64,000 bases of DNA from Pontibacter ramchanderi (lineage in GTDB: Bacteria; Bacteroidota; Bacteroidia; Cytophagales; Hymenobacteraceae), in assembly GCF_002846395.1 (NCBI RefSeq), contig NZ_PJMU01000002.1, forward strand, positions 806,001-870,000, given 5' to 3'. The translations under genes were made by a program, and so were the position numbers. Shown here one piece after another: positions 17,178-25,963 of this stretch. Every line of letters begins with the position of its first letter. Position 1 is the first letter of the stretch. The notes beneath the pieces were generated by a model that was not told where the DNA came from, ran no database searches, and was given only the letters and a program-made list of their open reading frames with translations.

Positions 17178-17209
17178 ATCCCCTGCTAACCAAATAGTTA
17201 ACAGGGGAT
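17178..17209 (-). terminator. Terminator of ettA
   Basis: A 13-bp stem with one G-T pair (17178-17190 with 17197-17209) is followed on the minus strand by ATTATTTTTTT. Confidence 0.8.
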
Positions 17210-17252
17210 CAGACAAAGACTTATGACTTAACCTGCAGAGCAGGTGGCTGGG

Positions 17253-18923
17253 TTATACCAATTTTTTGTAACGGATACGCTTTGGCTCTATGTCGCCCAT
17301 GCGCTTCTTCTTGTTCTCTTCGTAGTCGGTGTAGTTACCTTCGAACCAGTATACCTGTGAGTCACCTTCGAATGCCAGGATGTGCGTACAGATACGGTCC
17401 AGGAACCAGCGGTCGTGCGAGATGATCACAGCACAGCCAGCAAAGTTCTCCAAGGCATCCTCCAATGCGCGGATTGCGTTCACGTCCAGGTCGTTGGTTG
17501 GTTCGTCCAGCAGCAATAGGTTACCGCCCTCTTTCAAGGTCATGGCCAGGTGTACGCGGTTGCGCTCACCACCCGACAGCTTCTCCACTTTCTTCTCCTG
17601 ATCACCGCCTGAGAAGTTGAACTTACTTACATAGGCACGGGAGTTAACCTGGCGGCCGGCCATCATCATGTGCTCCGTTCCGCCAGAGATCACCTCAAAC
17701 ACCGATTTGCTCGGATCCAAGTTCGCATGCTCCTGGTCTACATAAGAGATCTGCACCGTAGAGCCAACTGTAAACTCACCAGCGTCCGGTTTTTCCTGAC
17801 CTGTGATCAGCTTGAACAAAGTGGTTTTACCAGCACCGTTCGGCCCGATGATACCCACGATACCACCCTGTGGCAGGGAGAAGTTCAGGTTTTCGAACAA
17901 CAGCTTGTCGCCGTAGGCCTTGCTGATGTTATGGGCCTCAATAACCTGCGCCCCCAGACGCGGGCCATCCGGTATAAAGAGCTCCAGCTTTTCTTCTTTC
18001 TTAGAGGCCTCTTCGCTAGCCAGCTTATCATACTGACTAATACGGGCCTTCGACTTGGCGTGGCGGGCTTTCGGGGCCATACGCACCCACTCCAACTCGC
18101 GCTGAAGGGTTTTCTGGCGCTTGCTCTCTGTTTTCTCTTCCTTGGCCAGTCGACTGGCTTTCTGCTCCAGCCAGCTGCTGTAGTTGCCTTTCCACGGAAT
18201 GCCCTCGCCGCGGTCCAGCTCAAGAATCCAGCCAGCCACGTTGTCTAGGAAGTAACGGTCGTGGGTTACGGCAATCACAGTGCCTTTGTAGTGCTGCAGG
18301 TGCTGCTCCAGCCAGTCCACAGACTCGGCGTCCAGGTGGTTGGTCGGTTCGTCGAGCAGGAGTACGTCCGGCTCCTGCAGTAGCAAGCGGCAAAGGGCCA
18401 CGCGACGCTTCTCACCACCCGACAGGTTGCCGATCACGGCATCTTCCGGCGGGGTGCGCAGGGCATCCATAGCACGCTCCAGGCGGTTGTCCAGCTCCCA
18501 GGCGTTGAGTTGGTCCAGACGCTCCTGTACCTCTCCCTGGCGCTCAATGAGCTTGTTCATCTCATCGTCGGTCATCTCCTCACCAAATTTCATATTGATC
18601 TCGTCGAATTCCTTCAACAAGCCAACTACTTCGCTCACGCCTTCCTCTACTACTTCGCGCACAGTTTTGGTCGGGTCCAGCTGCGGCTCCTGCTCCAGGT
18701 AACCCACTGTATAACCTGGCGACCATACCACTTCGCCGCGGATCTCTTTGTCCACGCCGGCAATGATCTTGAGCAGGCTCGACTTACCAGAGCCGTTCAG
18801 ACCCAGCACACCGATTTTGGCGCCGTAAAAAAAGGAGAGGTAGATATTTTTGAGTACTTGTTTCTGTGGCGGGTAGATCTTGCTGACCCCGGCCATGGAG
18901 AAAATAATAGTTTCGTTGCTCAT
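17253..18923 (-). CDS. ettA: Energy-dependent translational throttle protein EttA (ABC-F)
   Basis: A 556-residue cytoplasmic ABC-F protein that binds the ribosomal E site and gates early elongation according to energy state. Two complete ATPase domains are present: GLNGSGKSS, LSGGEKRR, DEPTNHLDA in the first and GPNGAGKTT, LSGGERNR, DEPTNDLDV in the second. Between them is the long basic P-site linker (RHAKSKARISQYDKL). I start at 18923 (MSNETIIFSMAGVSK), giving almost exactly the length of E. coli EttA (555); an upstream in-frame ATG at 18986 adds 21 residues without homology. Monocistronic, followed by two stacked hairpins. Confidence 0.93.
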   Translation of the reverse strand: MSNETIIFSMAGVSKIYPPQKQVLKNIYLSFFYGAKIGVLGLNGSGKSSLLKIIAGVDKEIRGEVVWSPGYTVGYLEQEPQLDPTKTVREVVEEGVSEVVGLLKEFDEINMKFGEEMTDDEMNKLIERQGEVQERLDQLNAWELDNRLERAMDALRTPPEDAVIGNLSGGEKRRVALCRLLLQEPDVLLLDEPTNHLDAESVDWLEQHLQHYKGTVIAVTHDRYFLDNVAGWILELDRGEGIPWKGNYSSWLEQKASRLAKEEKTESKRQKTLQRELEWVRMAPKARHAKSKARISQYDKLASEEASKKEEKLELFIPDGPRLGAQVIEAHNISKAYGDKLLFENLNFSLPQGGIVGIIGPNGAGKTTLFKLITGQEKPDAGEFTVGSTVQISYVDQEHANLDPSKSVFEVISGGTEHMMMAGRQVNSRAYVSKFNFSGGDQEKKVEKLSGGERNRVHLAMTLKEGGNLLLLDEPTNDLDVNAIRALEDALENFAGCAVIISHDRWFLDRICTHILAFEGDSQVYWFEGNYTDYEENKKKRMGDIEPKRIRYKKLV

Positions 18924-19289
18924 TTTCCTGTATATCAGTTTAGTGCCGTCTGCCGACAGCAATTTTAATTCATGTAAAAACGGCATTTAAGGCAAGCCGT
19001 CCGACAAATGCGCCCGGTTTGGCCATTATTTGTGTCGACAATTACAAATATCGTAAAAATTCATGTGTTTATGGTTCACAAAAGTGCTTTGAAATCACTA
19101 AACTTGTAGAAAAACTGTATGGGAGAAGTCCGCACAGACTTATCATAGCACCAAGTCAGGTTACTTTCAGAAGACGTTTGCGCCTAAACAGCAGACTGTC
19201 AACGCTACACCCTGACTTGCGTATGCTAAGGTTAGTCTAAATTTTGGACCCTTTGCCCTTTTATGTTCCGATTCTAACCCGATCCTTAA
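18924..19289. other. Intergenic stretch between divergent ettA and the DUF349 gene
   Basis: 366 bp without a convincing gene. It should hold promoters for both divergent genes, but I find no perfect TAnnTTTG on either strand. A short TTG-started frame at 19019 has no supporting features. Confidence 0.5.
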
Positions 19290-20603
19290 ATGGAAAACAA
19301 CGACCTATTGGAAGAAGCCAAAAAGTATGGCTTTATTCAGGACCAGCAAGTATGGCTGAAAGCTTTTATGACTTACCCCGACCGCAAGGTAGGCGAAGTG
19401 AAAGAATCAGAAGATGACTCGCTGGTTTATTTTGCCAGGCGCTTTCACATGTTTAGCGATAAAGTTAACGCCCTGCTCGAGCGCATCGCAGCTTCCGAGA
19501 ACAAAGGCTCTTTCCTGATGAAGGTGCTGCACATGAAAGACCAGGTGGGTAACTACGACGCGCTGGGTGATTTTGAGGCGATCTACCATACCCTGAGCAA
19601 GGCCGAGGAGGAGATCAACGAGACCATCAAGCAAAACCGCGAAAAGAACCTGAACATTAAGATCGGGCTCATACAGGAGGCAGAGGCACTGCAGGACAGC
19701 CTAGAGTGGAAAGAAACCTCAGATAAAATGAAGGAGCTCCGTGCCACCTGGATCAAAACAGGCCCTGTGGAGAAAGAGCTCACCGATGAAATAGAGGAAC
19801 GCTTTAAAACGGCGCTGGAAGCTTTCTTTGAGCGCAAGAAGTCTTTCTTCAACGATAAGAAACAGATGCAGAACCGCACCTACGACAGGTATAGAGACTT
19901 GATCGCAAAGTCGGTGGCACTGCAAAACTCGGAGGAGTGGGAAGCTACCACAGCCAAACTGAAGGACCTGCAGACGCAGTGGAAGCAGATTGGCGGCTCG
20001 CTGCCACGCGCTACGACGAACAAGCTGTGGACGGAGTTCAGAAAAGCGCACAACCACTTTTTTGAGCGCCTCAAAGTAAAGATCACGAACGAGAAGACCG
20101 ACTCGAAAGAGAAATACTACGATACCAACCTGGAGCGCAAGCAGGAACTGGTAAGCCAGGCCGAGCAACTGCTTCAGCAAAACAGCCTGAACGACGCCGT
20201 GAAGCGCGCCAAGGAACTGCAGGCAGAGTGGAAAAAAGTTGGGCCTGTGCGCCCGGATGTTTCGGATGCGATCTGGGAGCGCTTTATCAAGGCCTGCGAC
20301 CGCGTGTTTGAAATGAGCAGCCTGGAGCACTACATTCGCAAGCGCCAGCAAAACGCCAACGAAACCTACGGCCACGAGGAAGGACTGCACGCCCGCATCA
20401 ATGCCCTGCGCGATTTCATTAAGTCGGACCGTCAGGAGTTGGAGGTACTTGAATCGAACCTGGGCAAACTGAGTGAGGCACCGAGCAACGACTCGTTCCG
20501 CAGCATGCTTTTAGGCAAGATCCGCAACTTTAACCGCAAGATTACAACAAAGCAGGCCCTGATCGAGGTATTTCAGGAGCAGCTGAGCACAATTAATAAA
20601 TAG
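19290..20603 (+). CDS. DUF349 repeat protein
   Basis: A 437-residue, highly charged, alpha-helical cytoplasmic protein with tandem DUF349 repeats. The recurrent unit W..L...W...G(P/S) appears as WIKTGPVEKELTDEIEERFKTALEAFF, WKQIGGSLPRATTNKLWTEFRKAHNHFF and WKKVGPVRPDVSDAIWERFIKACDRVF, spaced about 70 residues. Coiled-coil-like stretches lie at both ends. The family is widespread in Bacteroidota; its role is not established. It ends at a clear terminator. Confidence 0.88.
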   Translation: MENNDLLEEAKKYGFIQDQQVWLKAFMTYPDRKVGEVKESEDDSLVYFARRFHMFSDKVNALLERIAASENKGSFLMKVLHMKDQVGNYDALGDFEAIYHTLSKAEEEINETIKQNREKNLNIKIGLIQEAEALQDSLEWKETSDKMKELRATWIKTGPVEKELTDEIEERFKTALEAFFERKKSFFNDKKQMQNRTYDRYRDLIAKSVALQNSEEWEATTAKLKDLQTQWKQIGGSLPRATTNKLWTEFRKAHNHFFERLKVKITNEKTDSKEKYYDTNLERKQELVSQAEQLLQQNSLNDAVKRAKELQAEWKKVGPVRPDVSDAIWERFIKACDRVFEMSSLEHYIRKRQQNANETYGHEEGLHARINALRDFIKSDRQELEVLESNLGKLSEAPSNDSFRSMLLGKIRNFNRKITTKQALIEVFQEQLSTINK

Positions 20604-20634
20604 ATAAATTAAGATTTAACTATATATTTTAGGG

Positions 20635-20664
20635 AAGCGCCTATTGCGAATGCGATAGGCGCTT
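20635..20664 (+). terminator. Terminator of the DUF349 gene
   Basis: A 10-bp stem AAGCGCCTAT/ATAGGCGCTT (20635-20644, 20655-20664) is followed by TTTATAT. Confidence 0.75.
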
Positions 20665-20829
20665 TTTATATTTACATACAGCCCGATTAAAGAGGATTGC
20701 AGTAAAAATAGGAGGCTAAAAAAGTTTGACCCAAAATGAACATTTGCAGTGTATTTGCGTTGTTTTGGTAAAAACAATCACAAAAAGCAATAAATATTTC
20801 AAAAAAATTTTAGTTTGTGAATTAATTCA

Positions 20830-20837
20830 TACTTTTG
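20830..20837 (+). promoter_or_regulatory. Candidate -7 box for the DUF2795 gene
   Basis: TACTTTTG matches TAnnTTTG, 43 bp before the ATG. A TTTG at 20814-20817 is only 12 bp upstream, shorter than the usual spacing. Confidence 0.45.
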
Positions 20838-20865
20838 CGAACTTATTTTTCAAACGCCATTATTT

Positions 20866-20871
20866 AAGGAG
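20866..20871 (+). promoter_or_regulatory. Strong Shine-Dalgarno site
   Basis: AAGGAG sits 9 bases before the DUF2795 ATG. This is unusual, as most genes in the window lack such a site, and suggests strong translation. Confidence 0.6.
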
Positions 20872-20880
20872 ACACATACT

Positions 20881-21102
20881 ATGTATTGGACACTGGAATT
20901 AGCATCATACCTGGAGGACGCACCTTGGCCAGCAACTAAAGACGAGCTGATTGACTACTCTATTCGCTCAGGCGCCCCAATGGAGGTGGTAGAGAACCTG
21001 CAGGCACTTGAAGATGACGGACAGCCTTACGAGAACATCGAGGAGATCTGGCCTGACTATCCTACCAAAGAAGACTTCATGTTCAACGAAGACGAGTACT
21101 AA
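20881..21102 (+). CDS. DUF2795 domain protein
   Basis: A 73-residue acidic cytoplasmic protein (MYWTLELASYLEDAPWPATK...). The whole length matches the DUF2795 pattern: W-TLELASYLEDAPWP, a helix-turn-like middle (KDELIDYSIRSGAP..VVENLQALED) and an acidic tail with IWPDYP. The family is strongly conserved in Bacteroidota but its function is unknown. An excellent ribosome-binding site suggests high expression. It is followed directly by a simple-word repeat. Confidence 0.88.
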   Translation: MYWTLELASYLEDAPWPATKDELIDYSIRSGAPMEVVENLQALEDDGQPYENIEEIWPDYPTKEDFMFNEDEY

Positions 21103-21176
21103 TTAATGATGAATTAAATAATGACTAATGAGTAATCAATCTCATATTATTCATTAATCACTATTCATTACTCATT
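21103..21176. repeat. AT-rich simple-word tract with inverted repeat after a stop codon
   Basis: It begins right after the DUF2795 stop and consists of degenerate AATGA/ATTA/TCATTA words. The arms AATGAGTAAT (21127-21136) and ATTACTCATT (21167-21176) are perfect inverted repeats. The TTG start of the next gene overlaps its right end. Confidence 0.65.
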
Positions 21177-21903
21177 GAGCAGCGTCGTTGAAGTAAAAAA
21201 TCTGGTTGCGGGTTATGAGCATCGTACTCTGATCCGCAACCTTTCTTTTTCTGTGCCAGCGCAGGCCTTCGTGGCTATTATAGGCCACAACGGAGCCGGC
21301 AAAACAACGCTTTTCCGCGCTTTCCAGCAAAAAATCCCTTACCAGGGACAGCTCCTGCTACAGGGCCAGGACCTGCGCCACACTAAAGATGCGGCCGCCT
21401 CGGGTCTGCTCTCATACCTTCCCCAAAAGAACATTGTCTCTTTCTCCATCAGCGTGCTTGACCTGGTGGTGATGGGCCTCTTCCGTAAGAAGAGCTTTTT
21501 TGAGAATTACACCGCCCAGGATTATGAGCAGGCTCGCGCTATCCTGGCGCAACTGGAGCTAACACACCTGCAGGAACAGGATTTTACGACCTTGTCGGGG
21601 GGAGAACAGCAAATGGTATGGCTGGCGCAACTCATGCTGCAGGATGCAGACGTGGTGCTGCTCGACGAGCCTACCCAGCAACTGGATGTGTACTACAAGA
21701 AGCAGGTGTTCCAACTGTTGCAGCAATGGGTACAGCAAAAAGGCAAAACAGTGTTCTGCATAACACATGACCTATACAACCTGCAACCTATGCAAGGCTA
21801 CCTGCTCAACCTCTCCAAACCCGACCCCACACTTGAGCTGCTTTCTCCGGAAACGGTGCAGCAGAACCAGGACTACCTCGAAGCACAGCGCATTGTCCGT
21901 TAA
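21175..21903 (+). CDS. ABC transporter ATP-binding protein (orphan, FecE/BtuD-like)
   Basis: A 242-residue ABC ATPase. Walker A (GHNGAGKTT), Q-loop (LPQK), signature (LSGGEQQ), Walker B (VVLLDEPTQQLD) and the switch His (CITHD) are present. The order and the LDLVVMGLFRKKS segment point to the iron-siderophore/cobalamin/zinc-type importers. No permease or binding protein is near, so its partner is elsewhere or it has another job. No ATG starts the frame; TTG at 21175 is the only plausible start, within the end of an AT-rich inverted repeat. Its stop shares TTAA with the convergent ispD stop. Confidence 0.85.
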   Translation: MSSVVEVKNLVAGYEHRTLIRNLSFSVPAQAFVAIIGHNGAGKTTLFRAFQQKIPYQGQLLLQGQDLRHTKDAAASGLLSYLPQKNIVSFSISVLDLVVMGLFRKKSFFENYTAQDYEQARAILAQLELTHLQEQDFTTLSGGEQQMVWLAQLMLQDADVVLLDEPTQQLDVYYKKQVFQLLQQWVQQKGKTVFCITHDLYNLQPMQGYLLNLSKPDPTLELLSPETVQQNQDYLEAQRIVR

Positions 21904-22592
21904 GGCAGTGATTTAAACTGCTTCACAAGCACTTCGGCCAACAGCAGGTCTTCCGGCGTCGTGATCTTGATATTGCTATAGCTGCCCTCCACCAGTGCTA
22001 TACCTGCGCCCAACTGCTCTACTACCGAAGCATCGTCCGTAAAGTACTCCTGCTCGGGTTGTTCGTATGCTTCCTTCAGAAGGCTAGCCTTGAAGCACTG
22101 AGGCGTCTGCACCAACTTATACCTGGTGCGGGGCACAGCACGGCTCCCATCCTCAGTCAGCTCCCGGATAGAGTCTTTTGGTGAAACGGCCACCACGGCA
22201 GTTCCCGACTCGGCTGCCTGCTCGAAGGCTGCCTTGATGATGCCTGTGCTCACGAATGGTCGAACGCCGTCGTGCACCGCTACAAGCGCCTCACCCTGCA
22301 CGGCAGCCAACCCGTTCTTCACAGAGCCAAAGCGTGTCTTGCCACCCGCCACTGCCATATGGAAAACAGGAAACTTATGTTGCTTGCACAGGTTACGCCA
22401 TACCTGCAGTTGGTCCTCGGGCAACACCACGACTATCCGTAAATTGGGATTATAGGCATAGAACCGCTCGATGGTGTGCATTAGAATAGGCTTGCCGGCC
22501 AGTTCAATGAATTGTTTGGGCAAACTGTGCTGCATGCGGCTGCCCGTCCCACCGGCTACGATAATGGCGTATTCTTGCAAGGCTTTTTCCAT
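21900..22592 (-). CDS. ispD: 2-C-methyl-D-erythritol 4-phosphate cytidylyltransferase
   Basis: A 230-residue cytoplasmic nucleotidyltransferase of the MEP isoprenoid pathway, making CDP-methylerythritol from MEP and CTP. It has the nucleotide-binding opening IIVAGGTGSRM...PKQF (residues 9-28), VHDGVRPF, and Lys and Thr residues in KLVQTPQ(C)F and the C-terminal KITTPEDLLLAE. Full family length. It is convergent with, and overlaps by 4 bp, the ABC ATPase gene; the stops share a palindromic TTAA. It starts 27 bp downstream of the Vat-like gene stop, so the two may be co-transcribed. Confidence 0.93.
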   Translation of the reverse strand: MEKALQEYAIIVAGGTGSRMQHSLPKQFIELAGKPILMHTIERFYAYNPNLRIVVVLPEDQLQVWRNLCKQHKFPVFHMAVAGGKTRFGSVKNGLAAVQGEALVAVHDGVRPFVSTGIIKAAFEQAAESGTAVVAVSPKDSIRELTEDGSRAVPRTRYKLVQTPQCFKASLLKEAYEQPEQEYFTDDASVVEQLGAGIALVEGSYSNIKITTPEDLLLAEVLVKQFKSLP

Positions 22593-22619
22593 GTGATGGC
22601 TAACTCTATATAATCTCTG

Positions 22620-23252
22620 CTACTGGCAATCAGCCAGGCGGGATACATCTGCTGAAGAAATGAAAGCTAAGTTCCGGGTAATTTTTTCTACACTCCAGTT
22701 CCACCAGGCAATCTGGAGCAGTTGCGCTATCTCGCTTTCCGGGAAACGCATCTTCACCACCTGCGCCGGGTTCCCAGCCACAATCGCGTAATCGGGCACA
22801 TCCTTGGTAACCACGGCTTTGGTGGCTACAATGGCTCCGCTCCCGATCTTTACTCCAGGCATGATCACCGCTTCGTAACCAATCCATACATCGTTTCCTA
22901 CCACAGTATCGCCTTTGTAAGGATAGTGGTCTGCTCCATCATCCGCTCGTTCCCACCCATTTGCGAAAATCTCAAAAGGGTATGTCGAGACGGGTCTGGT
23001 CTCATGATTACCTCCATTCATGATGAATTTCGCACCCGAGGCAATGGCGCAGAACTTTCCGATGCGAAGTTTGTCTCCTATAAAATCGAAATGGTACAGC
23101 ACATTCTTCTCGAAATTGTGCGGGTTCTCCATGTCGTGGTAATAGGTATAGTCGCCCACTTCTATGTTGGGGTTCCGGATGATGTTCTTCAGGAAAACCA
23201 AGTTGTTGTGGTGCGGAAGCGGAAACGGATTATTTGGATCTGGACCGGTCAT
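22620..23252 (-). CDS. Vat-like xenobiotic O-acetyltransferase
   Basis: A 210-residue left-handed beta-helix acetyltransferase. The N-terminus GPDPNNPFP and segments VGDYTYY, VLYHFDFIGDKLRIGKFC, FIMNGGNH and IGNDVWIGYEAVIMPGVKIG closely follow Vat/SatA streptogramin A acetyltransferases, including the putative catalytic His in NGGNH. The long tail (WWNWSVEKITRNLAF) is also family-typical. Chromosomal Vat-like and CatB-like proteins occur widely in environmental bacteria, so drug resistance is inference. It lies between queA and ispD without mobile-element traces. Confidence 0.85.
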   Translation of the reverse strand: MTGPDPNNPFPLPHHNNLVFLKNIIRNPNIEVGDYTYYHDMENPHNFEKNVLYHFDFIGDKLRIGKFCAIASGAKFIMNGGNHETRPVSTYPFEIFANGWERADDGADHYPYKGDTVVGNDVWIGYEAVIMPGVKIGSGAIVATKAVVTKDVPDYAIVAGNPAQVVKMRFPESEIAQLLQIAWWNWSVEKITRNLAFISSADVSRLADCQ

Positions 23253-23295
23253 ACAGGCTGGTTTAGATGTAGATGAAGCTGCTGCAAAGAAAGCA

Positions 23296-23326
23296 AAAAG
23301 CCCCGACTTTGGAGGCCGGGGCTTTT
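23296..23326 (-). terminator. Terminator of queA
   Basis: A 10-bp stem (AAAAGCCCCG/CGGGGCTTTT, 23296-23305 with 23317-23326) lies just after the queA stop on the minus strand, followed by T-rich sequence. Confidence 0.75.
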
Positions 23327-23345
23327 CTAAAACTTATACCTGCGC

Positions 23346-24392
23346 TTACAGAATCAGCATTACGTCGCCGTAGCTGAAGAAGCGGTATTTCTCTTTCACG
23401 GCCTCTTCGTAGGCTTTCATCACCAGTTCGTAACCACCAAAGGCTGCCGTCATCATCAACAGTGTGCTCTCCGGCATGTGGAAGTTTGTCACCAGCGCAT
23501 TGGCGATCTTGAAGTCGTATGGAGGGAAGATAAAACGGTCAGTCCATCCCTCGTTAGGCTTCAGGCGGTTGCTGGCCGACACCGACGACTCCAGCGCACG
23601 CATGGTGGTCGTACCGATAGCGCACACGCGCTTCTTGTTGTCCAGGGCTTTGTTCACCATCTCAGCTGTCTCGGCTGGCACCATGAAGTTCTCTGAGTCC
23701 ATCTTATGCTTGGTCAGGTCCTCCACATCCACCGGGCGGAAAGTACCCAGGCCCACGTGCAGCGTCAGCGGCGTCACGTCCACTCCTTTGATCTCGAGGC
23801 GCTTCAGTACCTCTCTTGTAAAGTGCAGGCCGGCAGTTGGGGCAGCCACGGCTCCTACGTTTTTGGCATACACGGTCTGGTAACGCTCCTTGTCTTCCGG
23901 CTCGGCTTCGCGCTTGATGTACTTCGGAAGCGGTGTCTCACCCAGCTCGTTGATGGTCTTGTAAAACTCCTCGTCCGGACCGTCGAACAAGAACTTGATC
24001 GTGCGGCCACGTGACGTGGTATTGTCTATTACTTCAGCCACCAGGTCGCTCTCGCCAAAGTAGAGTTTATTGCCAACGCGGATTTTACGGGCAGGGTCAA
24101 CCAGCACGTCCCACAGGTGGATGTCCTTGTTGAGCTCACGCAGCAGGAACACCTCGATCTTGGCGCCGGTTTTCTCCTTGTTGCCATAGAGGCGGGCAGG
24201 GAACACCTTGGTATCATTTACAACCATCACATCGCCTTCATCAAAATACTCCAGGATGTCTTTGAAGATGCGATGCTCAATCTTGCCCGAATCGCGGTGC
24301 ACCACCATCATGCGCGACTCGTCGCGGTTAGCGGATGGGTGTGTGGCTAACAGGCTTTCAGGGAGCTCAAACTTAAATTCTGATAACTTCAT
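23346..24392 (-). CDS. queA: S-adenosylmethionine:tRNA ribosyltransferase-isomerase
   Basis: A 348-residue enzyme that transfers and isomerises the ribosyl group of SAM onto 7-aminomethyl-7-deazaguanine in tRNA, making epoxyqueuosine. The family segments are intact: FDYEL-like N-terminus ([15 protein letters not shown]), [39 protein letters not shown] ([13 protein letters not shown]) and the C-terminal FRFFSYGD. Length is typical. It is the first of three minus-strand genes (queA, Vat-like, ispD) but has its own terminator. A candidate -7 box lies 116 bp upstream. Confidence 0.94.
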   Translation of the reverse strand: MKLSEFKFELPESLLATHPSANRDESRMMVVHRDSGKIEHRIFKDILEYFDEGDVMVVNDTKVFPARLYGNKEKTGAKIEVFLLRELNKDIHLWDVLVDPARKIRVGNKLYFGESDLVAEVIDNTTSRGRTIKFLFDGPDEEFYKTINELGETPLPKYIKREAEPEDKERYQTVYAKNVGAVAAPTAGLHFTREVLKRLEIKGVDVTPLTLHVGLGTFRPVDVEDLTKHKMDSENFMVPAETAEMVNKALDNKKRVCAIGTTTMRALESSVSASNRLKPNEGWTDRFIFPPYDFKIANALVTNFHMPESTLLMMTAAFGGYELVMKAYEEAVKEKYRFFSYGDVMLIL

Positions 24393-24507
24393 ACTTTTTA
24401 TATTACAGTATAAATCGTGCTGACTTCGTGCGGTCTGTACAGGTATAATGCCAGCTTTCTAAAAAATCGGCATGGCCTACCCATGATACAATTAAAAAAT
24501 CAAACCG

Positions 24508-24515
24508 CAAATTTA
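24508..24515 (-). promoter_or_regulatory. Candidate -7 box for queA
   Basis: TAAATTTG on the minus strand matches TAnnTTTG. No clear -33 at normal spacing; the leader would be over 100 bases. Confidence 0.35.
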
Positions 24516-24573
24516 CTTAGTTTGCCCGAAATATTCTTACTTTTAAGAAAATTACTTTGCCCTAAGCCAAACT

Positions 24574-25821
24574 ATGATCTACCTCCGCCTTATAGCTGAA
24601 AGTTTCCGCTTTGCATGGCAGGCCTTGCGTGCCAACCTGCTCCGGACGATTCTATCCCTGCTGGGCGTTACAATAGGTATTTTCGCCATCATTTCGGTTT
24701 TTACGCTGGTCGATTCGCTGGAGCGGAACGTGCGCGACAGCATGAGCTTTATCGGCGACAAGGTACTGTATGTGGAGAAGTGGCCCTGGAGCTTTGGCGG
24801 CGAATACCCGTGGTGGAAGTACTTTAAGCGGCCGCAGCCCAACACCCACGAATACCGGTTGCTGGACCGCAACCTGACAAATGATGCGGGCGTGGCCATA
24901 TTTGCCAACAGGGGTCGCTCGCTGTTCAAGCATCGCAACAACAGCTACAAAGACGCCGGCCTGATGGGCGTGACCTACGATTACAACAAGGTAACCGAGA
25001 TACCGGTGGCCGAGGGCCGCTACTTCGTGCCGCAGGAGGTTGACGCAGCCCGCAATGTGATGATCATTGGCGATGAGGTGGCCAGCACGCTATACCCGGG
25101 CCAGTCGGCCATCGGGCAGGAGCTTCGGGTAAGCGGACATAAGTTCACGGTGATAGGCGTTATGGAGAAGCAGGGCGAAAGCATGTTCGGGATGCCTAAC
25201 TTCGACCAGATGGGAATTATACCTTATGGGGCGTTCAGCAAGATGTACGCCACGGGCCCCAATGGCATTGGCTCGACTATAGCCGTAAAAGGCCGCGACG
25301 ACGATGTGGGGTTGCTGGAACTGGAGTATGAGGTGCGCGGCATGATGCGCAACATCCGGGGCCTGAAACCGCGCGACGAGGACAGCTTTGCCATTAACCG
25401 CCCCGAAATGGCGACCCAGGCCGTGACAGGTCTGTTCCAGGTGATCGGGTTGGCCGGCTGGGTCATCGGTGGGTTTGCAATTCTGGTGGGCGGCTTCGGC
25501 ATCGCCAACATCATGTTCGTGTCGGTGAAGGAGCGGACCAACATCATCGGTATACAAAAATCGCTGGGCGCTAAAAACTATTTCATCCTGTTCCAGTTCT
25601 TGTTCGAGTCCGTGTTTCTGAGCGTTATTGGGGGTGGCATTGGCATCCTGCTGGTGTTCCTGCTCACGCTCATACCGCAGGACATGATGAAGATTTCGCT
25701 CTCGATGGGCAACATTATTCTGGGTCTGGGCGTATCGGCGGTCATAGGTATGCTGTCGGGTATTATTCCGGCAGTGCTTGCTTCCAACTTAGATCCGGTG
25801 ATTGCGATCCGCTCAAAATAG
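24574..25821 (+). CDS. MacB-type ABC transporter permease
   Basis: A 415-residue inner-membrane protein of the MacB/FtsX architecture. One N-terminal transmembrane helix (about 20-45, ILSLLGVTIGIFAIISVF) is followed by a large periplasmic domain (about 55-280) and three C-terminal helices. The short cytoplasmic loops carry the family segment SVKERTNIIGIQKSLGAK (about residues 318-335), which contacts the ATPase. No partner ATPase or periplasmic adaptor is adjacent. Exported substrate (lipoprotein, peptide or drug) unknown. Confidence 0.88.
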   Translation: MIYLRLIAESFRFAWQALRANLLRTILSLLGVTIGIFAIISVFTLVDSLERNVRDSMSFIGDKVLYVEKWPWSFGGEYPWWKYFKRPQPNTHEYRLLDRNLTNDAGVAIFANRGRSLFKHRNNSYKDAGLMGVTYDYNKVTEIPVAEGRYFVPQEVDAARNVMIIGDEVASTLYPGQSAIGQELRVSGHKFTVIGVMEKQGESMFGMPNFDQMGIIPYGAFSKMYATGPNGIGSTIAVKGRDDDVGLLELEYEVRGMMRNIRGLKPRDEDSFAINRPEMATQAVTGLFQVIGLAGWVIGGFAILVGGFGIANIMFVSVKERTNIIGIQKSLGAKNYFILFQFLFESVFLSVIGGGIGILLVFLLTLIPQDMMKISLSMGNIILGLGVSAVIGMLSGIIPAVLASNLDPVIAIRSK

Positions 25822-25963
25822 AACAAGACACAACCGTGGCTGCACCGTTTTCTTCTCCACACTGCAGCCGCACACCCTTAAAATTATTTATTAACTGAAG
25901 AAGGCGCCTCCGGATGGTTGCGCCGCAGGAGGCCTGCCTCCTGAAGAAGACGAAGAAAGATTT

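Noticed and set aside
19019..19240. 73-codon frame between ettA and the DUF349 gene
   Set aside because: Non-ATG start, no ribosome-binding site, and no protein-like pattern.
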